A stretch of DNA of 64,000 nucleotides. Origin: Adlercreutzia equolifaciens DSM 19450 (GTDB lineage: Bacteria; Actinomycetota; Coriobacteriia; Coriobacteriales; Eggerthellaceae). Where the stretch lies: assembly GCF_000478885.1 (NCBI RefSeq), contig NC_022567.1, positions 2,480,001 to 2,544,000 of the forward strand. The letters run 5' to 3'. Shown here piece after piece: positions 41,099 through 50,340 of this stretch; position 1 is the stretch's first letter; every line of letters begins with the position of its first letter. The notes below the pieces were generated by a model that searched no databases, was not told the DNA's origin, and was given only the letters and a program-made list of their open reading frames with translations. A program made the translations under genes and the position numbers.

Positions 41099-41230
41099 CT
41101 AACCGAGCACGATGCGCGTGAGCGCCATAAGCGCCCACAGGCCGATAATGAAGCAGACAATGAACAGCAGCACGAGCACGATGGCCGCCGCCGGCGAGGT
41201 GGGCTTAACCTCGGGAACCCTGCGCGCCAT
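41099..41230 (-). CDS. 43-residue membrane protein upstream of trkH
   Basis: A short frame from ATG 41230 with a polar, Pro-containing head (ARRVPEVKPTSPAA) and one 22-residue hydrophobic helix (AIVLVLLFIVCFIIGLWALM) followed by a short basic tail (ALTRIVLG). Eleven bases separate it from trkH on the same strand, which suggests a co-expressed small accessory subunit. The start lacks a strong ribosome binding site (GGGGCGC only). KdpF-like accessory peptides help other potassium transporters, but the similarity here is in style, not sequence. Confidence 0.55.
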   Translation of the reverse strand: MARRVPEVKPTSPAAAIVLVLLFIVCFIIGLWALMALTRIVLG

Positions 41231-41480
41231 GGCCTAGCGCCCCGCTTTCGTGCGCGCGGAAGCATCCGCAAGGACGGACGCGGAAACGGCCGCAGTTACG
41301 AACGCGGGCGCGAGGCGCGAGCGGCGATGGGCGGGGACGTTTTGGTGATCGCGCGGATATGTCAGCGATTTCGTCATGGGCGTATTCTAGTACAATGAGC
41401 CATGCGGGTCACCAACGGTAACCCGATCGCTATGGCAAACGGAGAGGTTGCACCTCCCCGCGTGTCGGAGCCGCAGGGTA

Positions 41481-41562
41481 TTCTGATTCGCTCAGACAGT
41501 CCTCGCTTTGTGAAACAGCCCACTGGGCTGTTTCAGTCGCTGCGGAACTCGCTCGGTCAGAA
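41481..41562. repeat. imperfect palindrome in the murB leader
   Basis: TTCTGA at 41481 and TCAGAA at 41557-41562 bound an imperfect palindrome centred at 41523. Its core, TGAAACAGCC-CACTG-GGCTGTTTCA at 41511-41535, is a perfect 10-bp hairpin. The 380-base gap between the 43-aa gene and murB otherwise holds no gene. A TACAAT at 41391-41396 would place this palindrome inside a 5' leader of about 200 bases. A mobile repeat remnant or a leader structure are both possible. Confidence 0.5.
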
Positions 41563-41610
41563 CACCCTCCGTCTCCTCTAAGCCGTCACTCAGTTGAGGA
41601 GGAACAAACA

Positions 41611-42531
41611 GTGAGCGCCCCGAGCTTCGAGAAGAGCCTTCAGGATATCGTCGGTTCGCAGAATGTGCGGCCCAGCGAACCCCTGGCCGAGCATACGACA
41701 TTTCGCATCGGGGGGCCGGCGCAATGGCTCGTGACGCCGCGCTCCGAAGACGAGGTGGCAGGCGTGGTGTCGACTTGCGAGGCGGCCGGGATTCCCTGGC
41801 GTGTGCTGGGACTCGGCTCCAATGTGCTCGCGCCCGACGAGGGACTTGACGGCGTGACGCTTCTGCTGGCGGACAACTTCGCCGCCGTGGAGGTGCTGCC
41901 CGGCGGCCTCGTGCGAGCAGCAGCCGGGGCCACGAACGCCGCCGTGGCCGCCGCAGCGCGGGATGCCGGGCTTGCGGGCTACGAGTTCGCCAGCGGCATT
42001 CCCGGCACCATCGGAGGCGCAGCCATCATGAACGCCGGCGCCTACGAGGGCCAGTTCTCGGACGTAGCCGTGGAAGTACGCTGCCTGGTGCCGAGCGAGG
42101 GGTCGTGGCGCGTCGCGAACGTGCCAGCGCCGGAAGCCGCGTGGGGCTATCGCCAAAGCCGCATGATGCGCGAGAGCTGGGTGGTGCTCGGGGCCACGCT
42201 GCAGCTGCGCGCTGACTCCCCTGCCGCCATTGCCGCGCGCATGGAAGAGCTGCGCGAGCGCCGCGAGAGCAAGCAACCGCTGGAGATGCCGAGCGCCGGC
42301 AGCACCTTCAAGCGCCCCGAGGGTCACTTCGCGGGGGCTCTCATCCAAGAGGCCGGCTGCCAGGGCCTTCGCGTCGGCGGCGCGCAAGTATCCACCAAGC
42401 ACGCCGGCTTCGTCGTGAACACCGGCGACGCCACCGCCGCCGACGTGCTGGCCCTCATCGCCGAGGTGCAGCGCCGCGTCCACGAAACCACCGGCGTGCA
42501 GTTGGAGCCCGAAGTGAGGCTCTGGCAGTAA
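41611..42531 (+). CDS. murB: UDP-N-acetylenolpyruvoylglucosamine reductase
   Basis: A 306-residue FAD enzyme that reduces UDP-GlcNAc-enolpyruvate to UDP-MurNAc in peptidoglycan synthesis. FAD motifs include HTTFRIGGPAQWLV (residues 28-41), WRVLGLGSNVLAPDEG, and ASGIPGTIGGAAIMNAGAYEG; the active-site region YRQSRMM and the catalytic Ser/Glu segments MPSAGSTFKRPEGHFAGALI and EVQRRVHETTGVQLEPEVRL complete it. It is a type I/II-sized enzyme. Start GTG 41611 follows TTGAGGAGG. Its stop is immediately followed by the purL stop on the other strand, with no base between. Confidence 0.96.
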   Translation: MSAPSFEKSLQDIVGSQNVRPSEPLAEHTTFRIGGPAQWLVTPRSEDEVAGVVSTCEAAGIPWRVLGLGSNVLAPDEGLDGVTLLLADNFAAVEVLPGGLVRAAAGATNAAVAAAARDAGLAGYEFASGIPGTIGGAAIMNAGAYEGQFSDVAVEVRCLVPSEGSWRVANVPAPEAAWGYRQSRMMRESWVVLGATLQLRADSPAAIAARMEELRERRESKQPLEMPSAGSTFKRPEGHFAGALIQEAGCQGLRVGGAQVSTKHAGFVVNTGDATAADVLALIAEVQRRVHETTGVQLEPEVRLWQ

Positions 42532-45500
42532 CTACTTCGTGCGGAAGTAGTCGACGCCGCCTTCGAAGAGGGGCTGGTAGGTGTTGCCGAAGGCGTTCTT
42601 GTACAGGCCCGCGCCGGCGCGCTCCGTGTGACCCATCTTGCCGAGCACGCGGCCGTCGGGGCTCGTGATGCCCTCGATGGCGAGCACCGAGCCGTTGGGG
42701 TTCACCGCCAAGTCCATGGAAGGCTGCCCCGCGGCGTCCACGTACTGGGTGGCGACCTGCCCGTTTGCGATCATGGAGTCGAGCAGCGCGGGGGGCGCCA
42801 CGAAGCGGCCCTCGCCGTGGCTGATGGCCACCGTGTGCATCTCCCCCACTTCCATGCGGCTCATCCAGGGAGACATCGTGCTGGCCACGCGCGTGCGCAC
42901 GAGCGTGCTCTGGTGACGGCCGATGTTGTTGAAGGTGAGGGTGGCGCAGTCGGCATCCATCGGACGGATGTCGCCGAAGGGCACCAGGCCCAGCTTCACC
43001 AGGGCCTGGAAGCCGTTGCAGATACCGAGCATGAGGCCGTCGCGCGCCTGCAGAAGGTCGCGCACCGCCTCGGTCACTTCGGGCGCGCGGAAAAACGCCG
43101 TGATGAACTTCGCGGAACCGTCGGGCTCGTCGCCGCCGGAGAAGCCGCCGGGAATCATGACGATCTGGGACGCGCGGATGAGGCGCGCCAGCTCGGCGGT
43201 GGACTCGGCCACGGCCTCGGGCGTCAGATTGTTCACCACGTACACGGTGGGCACGGCACCGGCCCGCTCGAAAGCGGCGGCGGAGTCGTACTCGCAGTTG
43301 TTGCCGGGGAACACCGGGATGACCACGCGCGGGGCGCCGGAGGTGTCGCCCAGCAGCGCCGGGCCGTGGTAGGCCGGGGCCGCCTCCCCTTCGAAGCTGA
43401 TGGCGGGCACCGTCTCGGCCGCTGCGCGCTCTTCCGGCGAGGTGCGGTACGGGAACACGCTTTCAAGCCCGCCTCCGCGCTCCCAGGCCTCCTGCACCAC
43501 GGCGAGATCGGCCACCTGGCCGTCGCAGGTCAGCTCGTAAGCGCTGGTCACCTGACCGAGCGCCACCACGTCCACATTGGCATCGAGCCCGGCGTCTTCC
43601 AAGCGCGTGACGACGGACTGGGCATCCTCGCCGACGGCCAGCTCGATCACGAACGTGCCGTAGGCCGGCTCGAACAGCTGGCCCATGTCGATATCCTCGT
43701 CTACGGTGATACCCAGGCCGTTGCCCACAGCCGCCTTCACCAGCGTCTCGGCCAAGCCGCCGTAGGCGCCGCTCGCGCACGCCCGCACGATACCCGCACC
43801 GATGAGGTGCTCCACCGCGTCGAAGGTCGCGCAGACGCTCGACGCCAGCGCATCCTCGAAGGAAACCCAGATGAGGTTGTCGCCCGCCTCCTTCAGCTCC
43901 GGTGAGGTGATGCGGTCGATATTGCCGATAGCCGTCGCGAAGGACACGAGCGTCGGCGGCACGTCCAAATCCTCGAAGGAACCGGACATGGAGTCCTTGC
44001 CGCCGATGGCGCCCACCCCGAAATCGATCTGGGCCATGAGCGCGCCGAGCACCGCCGCCATGGGCTTGCCCCAGCGCTCCGGATCCTGGCGCAGCTTCTC
44101 GAAGTACTCTTGGAAGGTGAGGTACATGTTCGCCCGCTCGAAACCGGTAGCCACGAGCTTCGCCACGGAGTCGAGCACGGCCATGTAGGCGCCGGCGTAG
44201 GGATCGTAGGACGAAAGGTACGGGTTGAAGCCCCAGGACAGGCCCGAAACCGTGGTGGTCTTGCCGCCGAGCACCGGCAGCTTCGCCACCATGGCGAGTG
44301 CCGGGGTGAGCTGGCGAGCGCCGCCGAAAGGCATGAGCACCGTGGCCGCGCCGATAGTGGAGTCGAAGCGCTCCACGAGGCCCTTGTTCGAGGCGCGGTT
44401 GATGTCGCCCATGAGCGCCGCGAGGGACACCTCCAGCGAGTCGGCGTCGCACACGGCGTCCACCACGGGGTCGGTCAGCTCGCTTGTCGCCTCGAAGGCG
44501 CGGTCGCAGGCACTTTCGGCGAAGCTCTCGTCGGCCGGCGCGGGTACGGCCACCGCCGCATGCTTCGGCGCTCCGTTGCTCGCGAGGAACTCGCGGCTCA
44601 CGTCCACGATAGTGTCGCCGCGCCAATGCATGCGCACCCGGGGCTCTTCCGTAACCACGGCCACCGGCGTGGCCTCCAGGTTCTCCTCGTGGGCGAGTGC
44701 GATGAAGGCATCCACGTCCTCGGGCGCCAGCGCTACGGCCATGCGCTCCTGCGACTCGGAAATGGCGAGCTCCGTGCCATCGAGCCCATCGTACTTCTTG
44801 GGCACGGCATCCAGGTTGATGTCCAGGCCGTCGGCCAATTCACCGATGGCCACGGACACGCCGCCGGCGCCGAAGTCGTTGCAGCGCTTGATCATGCGGC
44901 ACGCGTCGCCGCGGCGGAACAGGCGCTGGATCTTGCGCTCCACGGGCGCGTTACCCTTCTGCACCTCGGCCCCGCAGCTTTCCAACGACTCCACGGAATG
45001 GGCCTTGGAAGAGCCCGTGGCGCCGCCGATGCCGTCGCGGCCCGTGCGGCCGCCGAGAAGCACCACCACATCGCCCGGCGCCGGGGTCTCGCGGCGCACA
45101 TGGTCGGCCGGCGTGGCGCCCACTACCGCGCCGATTTCCATGCGCTTGGCGGCGTAGCCGGGGTGGTACAGCTCGTGCACCTGACCCGTGGCCAGGCCGA
45201 TCTGGTTGCCGTAGGAGGAGTAGCCGGCCGCCGCCGTGGTCACGAGCTTGCGCTGAGGAAGCTTGCCGGGAATGGTGTCGGCCACGGGCACCGTGGGATC
45301 GGCCGCGCCTGTGACGCGCATGGCCTGGTACACGTAGGAGCGGCCCGAGAGAGGGTCGCGGATGGCGCCGCCCACGCAGGTGGCCGCGCCGCCGAAGGGC
45401 TCGATCTCGGTGGGATGATTGTGGGTCTCGTTCTTAAAGAGGTACAGCCAGTCCTGCTCCTCGCCATCGACATCTACCTTGCACTTGATGGTGCAGGCGT

Positions 45501-46374
45501 TGATCTCCTCGGACTCGTCGAGCCCGGTGAGAATGCCCTCTTTCTTCAGCCACTTCGCGCCGATGGTGCCCATATCCATGAGGCACACCGGCTTTTCGTC
45601 GCGCCCAAGCTCGCGACGCAGCTCCAAGTAGCGGTCGAAGGCGGCCTGCACGTTGGCGTCGGCGATTTCCACCTCATTCAGCACGGTGCCGAAGGTGGTG
45701 TGGCGGCAGTGATCGGACCAGTAGGTGTCGATCATCTTGATCTCGGTGATGGAGGGGTCGCGACCCTCCTCGGCGAAGTACGCGCGGCAGAACTGGATGT
45801 CGGCCAGATCCATGGCCAGGCCGCGCTCATCGATGAAACGGGCCAGCTCGTCATCGGCAAAGGTAGTGAAGCCCTCGATGACCTCCACGTCGGCCGGGCG
45901 CTCGAAGGCCATGGCCAGAGTGTCGCGCGTATCCAGCGAGGCCTCGCGGGCCTCCACCGGGTTGATGACGTAGCGCTTCACGGCCTCCACGTCGTCTTCA
46001 GTCAGATCGCCTTCCAGGTAGTACACCACCGCCGAGCGCACAGCGGGGCGCTCGCCCTGGCTGATGAGCTGGATGCACTCGCTCGCCGAATCGGCGCGCT
46101 GGTCGAACTGGCCGGGCAGAAACTCCACGGCGAACACCGCCGCGCCGTTGGCCTCGGGCAGCTCGAAGGTGGCGGTGTCGGATTGCGGCTCGGAGAACAC
46201 CGTGGGCACGCAGGCGGCGAATAACTCGTCCGTCGCGCCTTCCACGTCGTAGCGGTTCACCAGGCGCACGCCGGTCAGCCCCGAAATGCCGACGATGTCG
46301 CGCAGCTCGGCTGCCAGGGCGCGGGCCTCGCCATCAAACCCGGGCTTCTTCTCAACATAGACGCGAGATACCAT
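42532..46374 (-). CDS. purL: phosphoribosylformylglycinamidine synthase, PurL/PurQ fused form
   Basis: A 1280-residue FGAM synthase carrying out the fourth step of purine synthesis. N-terminal PurS-like and linker regions are followed by the ATP-grasp-like halves (DTYWSDHCRHTTFG, LFKNETHNHPTEIEPFGGAAT, GAGGVSVAIGELADGL, NPYLSSYDPYAGAYMA, GGKDSMSGSFEDL) and a C-terminal glutaminase (VVIPVFPGNNCEYD, LMLGICNGFQALVKLGLVPF with Cys near 1119, ISHGEGRF with His, and GKMGHTER). All domains of the large single-chain type are present, so no separate purS or purQ is needed. The start has GAGAGAGG. purC lies 1 kb upstream in the same direction. Confidence 0.97.
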   Translation of the reverse strand: MVSRVYVEKKPGFDGEARALAAELRDIVGISGLTGVRLVNRYDVEGATDELFAACVPTVFSEPQSDTATFELPEANGAAVFAVEFLPGQFDQRADSASECIQLISQGERPAVRSAVVYYLEGDLTEDDVEAVKRYVINPVEAREASLDTRDTLAMAFERPADVEVIEGFTTFADDELARFIDERGLAMDLADIQFCRAYFAEEGRDPSITEIKMIDTYWSDHCRHTTFGTVLNEVEIADANVQAAFDRYLELRRELGRDEKPVCLMDMGTIGAKWLKKEGILTGLDESEEINACTIKCKVDVDGEEQDWLYLFKNETHNHPTEIEPFGGAATCVGGAIRDPLSGRSYVYQAMRVTGAADPTVPVADTIPGKLPQRKLVTTAAAGYSSYGNQIGLATGQVHELYHPGYAAKRMEIGAVVGATPADHVRRETPAPGDVVVLLGGRTGRDGIGGATGSSKAHSVESLESCGAEVQKGNAPVERKIQRLFRRGDACRMIKRCNDFGAGGVSVAIGELADGLDINLDAVPKKYDGLDGTELAISESQERMAVALAPEDVDAFIALAHEENLEATPVAVVTEEPRVRMHWRGDTIVDVSREFLASNGAPKHAAVAVPAPADESFAESACDRAFEATSELTDPVVDAVCDADSLEVSLAALMGDINRASNKGLVERFDSTIGAATVLMPFGGARQLTPALAMVAKLPVLGGKTTTVSGLSWGFNPYLSSYDPYAGAYMAVLDSVAKLVATGFERANMYLTFQEYFEKLRQDPERWGKPMAAVLGALMAQIDFGVGAIGGKDSMSGSFEDLDVPPTLVSFATAIGNIDRITSPELKEAGDNLIWVSFEDALASSVCATFDAVEHLIGAGIVRACASGAYGGLAETLVKAAVGNGLGITVDEDIDMGQLFEPAYGTFVIELAVGEDAQSVVTRLEDAGLDANVDVVALGQVTSAYELTCDGQVADLAVVQEAWERGGGLESVFPYRTSPEERAAAETVPAISFEGEAAPAYHGPALLGDTSGAPRVVIPVFPGNNCEYDSAAAFERAGAVPTVYVVNNLTPEAVAESTAELARLIRASQIVMIPGGFSGGDEPDGSAKFITAFFRAPEVTEAVRDLLQARDGLMLGICNGFQALVKLGLVPFGDIRPMDADCATLTFNNIGRHQSTLVRTRVASTMSPWMSRMEVGEMHTVAISHGEGRFVAPPALLDSMIANGQVATQYVDAAGQPSMDLAVNPNGSVLAIEGITSPDGRVLGKMGHTERAGAGLYKNAFGNTYQPLFEGGVDYFRTK

Positions 46375-46417
46375 GGATGTGCCTCTCTCTTCAAGGGACG
46401 GGCGCTCGAACTTTTCT

Positions 46418-46445
46418 GTAGGGGCAGACCTTGGTCCGCCCCTAC
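46418..46445. repeat. single GTAGGGGC-type palindrome
   Basis: GTA-GGGGCAGACC-TT-GGTCCGCCCC-TAC, one mismatch in the stem. It sits between the purL start and the end of the membrane-protein gene at 46456, so downstream of the latter. It belongs to the same family as 19731-19818 and 52681-52807 but is a lone unit. Confidence 0.7.
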
Positions 46446-46455
46446 GATGGGGGTT

Positions 46456-47175
46456 CTAATCGGCTTTTTCAGCTTCCTTCGCAGCCTTCTTCTCGGCTTG
46501 CATCTTCTCACGGTTGGAAAGACGGAAACCGCTGCCGAACAGGCCACGGCGGGCCGGCTTCACCGGAGCCTCATCGGACTCTCCGGCACCGGCGTCGGCG
46601 TCTTCCTCGACCTCGCCGCCCTTCTTCTGAGCCGCATGGCGGTTCTGGTTCTTCCCCGAGCCCTTCGCCTTCACCTGCTTGGCCTGCTGCACACGGCGCG
46701 CCTGCTTCTCGGCCTTGGCGTTCTTCTCCTCAAGCGCCAGCATGCGCTCCTGGTAGGCGACGCGCTCTTTCTTGATCTTCCAAAAATCGAGCACGAAAGC
46801 GGCGATGATGAACACGTAGGCCAAGATGAGCGTGACCGCGCCCACCGCCGGCGGCAGCGACTGTTGGCCGACGAAGCTCAGCGTGGTGCAGCCGATAGCC
46901 GCAATGAGCAGCACCCACCAGATGGCGCGCAGACGCTTGTAGCGCGGCGTGTCGGGCTTGTAATACTTGCGCTCCACCTCGCGCTGCTTGGCGGCAGCGG
47001 CCTTGCGGGCGGCCTTCTCCTCGGCCTTGCGCTGCTCGGGCGTCTTCTTCGCCGACTTCACGGTGACCGAGGCGGCGGCCTTGGCCTTCGGCTTGGCCGA
47101 GGCGGCCGACTTGCGGGTCACGCCGGTGCGGTCTTCGGAGGTGTACCGCTCGTTCATGGGGTTGCGCTGGGACAT
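46456..47175 (-). CDS. two-span membrane protein with basic flanks
   Basis: A 239-residue protein with a Lys/Ala-rich head of about 75 residues (KPKAKAAASVTVKSAKKTPEQ), two hydrophobic helices at about 85-105 (AIWWVLLIAAIGCTTLSFVG) and 110-132 (AVGAVTLILAYVFIIAAFVLDF), and a long basic, coiled-coil tail that carries an acidic patch (EVEEDADAGAGESDE). Both termini should be cytoplasmic. ATG 47175 follows AAGGAG by 12 bases, a long spacer. It lies between purL and purC on the same strand. No enzyme motif is present. Confidence 0.7.
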   Translation of the reverse strand: MSQRNPMNERYTSEDRTGVTRKSAASAKPKAKAAASVTVKSAKKTPEQRKAEEKAARKAAAAKQREVERKYYKPDTPRYKRLRAIWWVLLIAAIGCTTLSFVGQQSLPPAVGAVTLILAYVFIIAAFVLDFWKIKKERVAYQERMLALEEKNAKAEKQARRVQQAKQVKAKGSGKNQNRHAAQKKGGEVEEDADAGAGESDEAPVKPARRGLFGSGFRLSNREKMQAEKKAAKEAEKAD

Positions 47176-47330
47176 GTTGCTGTGGTTCTCCTTCAAGTGG
47201 TCATTCGGGTGGTAGCGGTCACGGGCCCGAAACTTACCCGGCTCCTCCAGGTCGCTTCAGGAAAAATGCCCTGGTCGATCCTTCCTTCGCGGCGAGATCG
47301 CCGGCAGTTGCCGTGACCTTTTCTTGCATG

Positions 47331-48212
47331 CTAGAACGTCGCCGGGTCAAACGTCTTTCCCGTGATGGTCTCGTAAGCCTGGATGTACTTGGCCGAGGTG
47401 GCGTCGATGATGTCCTGGGGCAAACGCGGCGGGTTGCCAGTCTTGTCCCAATGGGCGGTGAGCCAGTCGCGGACGAACTGCTTGTCGAAGCTGGGCTGGT
47501 CGCTGCCCTCCTCGTAGGTGTCGCCGGGCCAGAAGCGTGAGGAGTCGGGCGTGAGCACCTCGTCAGCCAAAATGATGGTGTCGCCGAGGCGGCCGAACTC
47601 GAACTTCGTGTCGGCGATGATGACGCCGCGCTCGGCCGCGTGATCGGCGGCGGTGGTGTACACTTTGAGCGCCAGATCGCGCAGGGCGGTAGCATCCTCT
47701 TCGCCGAGGATTTCCACGAGACGGTCGAACGAGATGTTCTCGTCGTGGTCGCCGATCTCGGCTTTGGTGGACGGAGTGAAGATGGGCTCGGGCAGCTTCG
47801 AGGAGTTCACGAGACCCTCGGGCAGTTCGATGCCGCAGACGGTGCCCTCGCGGTTGTACTCCTTCAGGCCGCTGCCAGCCAAATAGCCGCGCACGATGCA
47901 CTCGGCGGGGAACATGTCGGCTTTCTTCACCAGCATGAAGCGCCCGCGTAGATAGTCGGCATAGGGCTGAAACTCGTCGGGCAGGTCGGCCACATCGGTG
48001 GAGATGAGGTGGTTTTCCACGACGCCATCGAGCAGCTCGAACCAGAACTTGGAGAGCTGGGTGAGCACCTGACCCTTATAGGGAATCTCGTCCTCCAGAA
48101 TGTAGTCGAAGGCCGAAATGCGGTCGGTGGCCACAAGCAGCAGCTTGTCGCCCAAATCGTACAGATCGCGCACCTTGCCCTGCGCGTCGGGGGTGATGTC
48201 GATTCCCGCCAT
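47331..48212 (-). CDS. purC: phosphoribosylaminoimidazole-succinocarboxamide synthase
   Basis: A 293-residue SAICAR synthetase adding aspartate to CAIR in purine synthesis. Features are GKVRDLYDLGDKLLLVATDRISAFDYIL (residues 13-40), VRGYLAGSGLKEYN, FTPSTKAEIGDHDENISFD, IADTKFEFGRL, and LADEVLTPDSSRFWPGDTYEEG, all diagnostic for the longer actinobacterial/eukaryote-like type. AAGGAG precedes ATG 48212. The gene's upstream gap holds the structured repeats at 48455-48700 and no other coding sequence. Confidence 0.97.
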   Translation of the reverse strand: MAGIDITPDAQGKVRDLYDLGDKLLLVATDRISAFDYILEDEIPYKGQVLTQLSKFWFELLDGVVENHLISTDVADLPDEFQPYADYLRGRFMLVKKADMFPAECIVRGYLAGSGLKEYNREGTVCGIELPEGLVNSSKLPEPIFTPSTKAEIGDHDENISFDRLVEILGEEDATALRDLALKVYTTAADHAAERGVIIADTKFEFGRLGDTIILADEVLTPDSSRFWPGDTYEEGSDQPSFDKQFVRDWLTAHWDKTGNPPRLPQDIIDATSAKYIQAYETITGKTFDPATF

Positions 48213-48454
48213 GGAACGCCCTTTCTCCTTGATGAGCCCGAGCGCCGCCCCTCTCGATCGTCGCCCAGCGGACGCCGTTCGAACGCAAATGCCCGAGCAT
48301 TTTTCGCATACCGGACATTATGGCACAAATGAGAACACCCGCGCCGCGCCGTCCCCCACACGGCACAGCATCCCTAAAGGACGGAACCGACGGGACAAAC
48401 CTTATGGCTCTTCGGAGGCGGAGTTCTGCAGAAAACGGCAGTTGATCCCTTCTC

Positions 48455-48526
48455 AGGACTCCCGTCCGATAAAGCGCCCCTATTGGCCCTACCCTCGCAG
48501 GACCCCGTCCAGTAAAGTACCCCTAA
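48455..48526. repeat. two ~28-bp direct repeats
   Basis: AGGACTCCCGTCCGATAAAG at 48455 (continuing GCGCCCCTA) and AGGACCCCGTCCAGTAAAG at 48499 (continuing TACCCCTAAA) are near-identical direct repeats 44 bases apart. They lie in the gene-free 48213-48709 gap between purC and the two-component system. What they do is unknown. Confidence 0.5.
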
Positions 48527-48559
48527 AGAGTGCTGATCGGCACCCTCCCCAGAAAAAGT

Positions 48560-48700
48560 AGCCGCAAATCGACGGTTGTTACGTAAACTTCGGCGATTTG
48601 CGGCTAGAGATGGCTTCCAAAGAGGCCATCTCGGCGAAAAGCAGCCACGAATGAACGGTTGTTATGTAAACTTCGTCGATTCGGGGATAGAAATGGCCAG
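48560..48700. repeat. tandem structured repeats with hairpins
   Basis: Two related units of about 55 bases start at 48558 and 48641 and share ACGGTTGTTAxGTAAACTTCG and CGATTxGxGG segments. The first folds as AGCCGCAAATCG (48560-48571) with CGATTTGCGGCT (48594-48605), a perfect 12-bp stem. Between the units is GAGATGGC-N10-GCCATCTC. They may be remnants of an inserted repeat or a small structured RNA. Confidence 0.45.
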
Positions 48701-48709
48701 CAGCGAGTT

Positions 48710-50269
48710 TTATCGGCTCGCTTTCGCGGGCTTTTTGTGGCCGGTGCGCTTCTTGGAGTTGCGGCGGTGCTTGGAGGCGTCTTCGTCATACAGCGGGATA
48801 TGGATGGTGAAGCAGGCGCCCTTGCCCTTCTCGCCTTCCACCTGCACCCAGCCGCCGTGGCGGTCGACGATCTCCTTCACCACGGCCAGGCCCACACCAA
48901 GGCCGCCGCTCTCGCGGTTGCGGCCGGCATCGGCGCGCCAGAAGCGCGAGAACACCATGCGAGCCTCCTCTTTGGAAAGGCCGATGCCGGTGTCGCGCAC
49001 GGCAATGGAGGCCATGATGTCGCCCTTCTTCACCGACACCGTGATGTGGCCGCCCTCCGGCGTGTAACGCACGGCGTTGGAAATCAGGTTCGCCGTGGCC
49101 TGGCGGATCATATCGGCGTCGCCCACCACCATGACGTCGGGCTGGGCGTCGTATTCCAGGGTGAGGCCGGAATCGGACACGAACATCTCGTGGGTGGCGA
49201 CGATGCCGGAGATTAGCTCGCCGACGTTGACGACCTCCTCCTTCATGGGCTCGGCGCGGTTTTCCAAACGGGACAGCTTCAGAAGGGCGTTCACCAGCCG
49301 CGACAGGCGCTGGATCTCGGAATTCACGGTGACTAGGCGCTCCTCGTCGGCCTCGTAGACGCCATCGATCATGGCCTCAACCGTGGCCTGAATGGCCATG
49401 AGCGGGGTGCGCAACTCGTGGGCGACGTCGGTCGTCAGGCGCCGCTCCAGGTCGCGATCTTTCTCGACCGACTCGGCCATGACGTCGAAGGTCTCGCCGA
49501 GCCGGGCTACCTCGTCCTCGCCGGTCAAATGCGTGCGAGCCGACAAGTCGCCGTCGCCGATGGCCCGGGCCGTCTTCATGATGCGGTTGATCGGCGACAC
49601 CAAGTTGCGCGCGAAGAGAAAGCCGATGCAGGACGCGAGCACGATGGCCACGCCACCGGCGATGAACATGGCCTGGTATGAATTGTCGCGGAACTCCTGA
49701 TCGGGCTGGCGCATAAGGGCCTCGGAGCCGTAGACCCACAGGCGCACAGTGCCCACCTTCTCACCATCAACCTTAATATAGGCCGTGGCCACCTGCGAGG
49801 TGTCCTGCGGCGCGAAGGACTTGAACACATCGCCCTGCTGCTCGTCGATGATGACGGATGAGTCGAAAACGGTGCTCCCCTTCAAGTCGATCACCCGCAC
49901 GCCGACGCCACTCGTAAGCTCGGTGGCCTGGGCGGCCGGGCGCGTGGTCTCGGGGTTCCACAAATCGCCGGTCTCCTCGTAGATGGCCGCGATGCGGTTC
50001 GCCGTGGTTTCGCAGAGCGTCTGCATGTTGTCGGCCGTGTAGGTGCGAAAATGCTGCTCCCACACGAAGGAAACCACGCCGATGGCCACAAGGGCAGTCA
50101 TGGCGGCAATAAGGGCAAAGGCCAAGGTCACGCGGGTCGTATAGGAAAGGTTCGACCAGCGCAGGTGCTTTTTTTCCTTCTTGCGCTCCGGAGAAGGAGA
50201 AGAGGCCGCCGGCGGGGCGACCTCTTCAGCGGTTTCCAGAATGCGCGGTTTTGCTTCCGTCTCGGTCAT
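48710..50269 (-). CDS. membrane sensor histidine kinase (two-component system)
   Basis: A 519-residue kinase: a disordered head (residues 1-38), TM1 at about 47-70, an extracellular domain of about 120 residues, TM2 at about 190-212, a HAMP segment (RNLVSPINRIMKTARAIGDGDL), HisKA with DVAHELRTPLMAIQ (phosphorylated His), and HATPase_c (NLISNAVRYTPEGG, VRDTGIGLSKEE, GGLGVGLAVVKEIVDRHGG). It ends with a very basic tail (KHRRNSKKRTGHKKPAK). ATG 50269 has GAAGGAG. It forms a pair with the OmpR-like regulator 71 bases upstream, like BaeS/CpxA-type envelope sensors. Confidence 0.95.
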   Translation of the reverse strand: MTETEAKPRILETAEEVAPPAASSPSPERKKEKKHLRWSNLSYTTRVTLAFALIAAMTALVAIGVVSFVWEQHFRTYTADNMQTLCETTANRIAAIYEETGDLWNPETTRPAAQATELTSGVGVRVIDLKGSTVFDSSVIIDEQQGDVFKSFAPQDTSQVATAYIKVDGEKVGTVRLWVYGSEALMRQPDQEFRDNSYQAMFIAGGVAIVLASCIGFLFARNLVSPINRIMKTARAIGDGDLSARTHLTGEDEVARLGETFDVMAESVEKDRDLERRLTTDVAHELRTPLMAIQATVEAMIDGVYEADEERLVTVNSEIQRLSRLVNALLKLSRLENRAEPMKEEVVNVGELISGIVATHEMFVSDSGLTLEYDAQPDVMVVGDADMIRQATANLISNAVRYTPEGGHITVSVKKGDIMASIAVRDTGIGLSKEEARMVFSRFWRADAGRNRESGGLGVGLAVVKEIVDRHGGWVQVEGEKGKGACFTIHIPLYDEDASKHRRNSKKRTGHKKPAKASR

Positions 50270-50340
50270 GGAACTCCTTCGAAGCGGACGGGGGACGCCA
50301 GAGCCGAACGGGCCCGACGGCAACGACGCGAAAGGGGCGG

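Noticed and set aside
44110..46224. 704-codon open frame antisense to purL
   Set aside because: High-G+C antisense frames stay open by codon bias; the product is His/Gly/Ala/Val-rich with no domain, while purL on the other strand is unmistakable.
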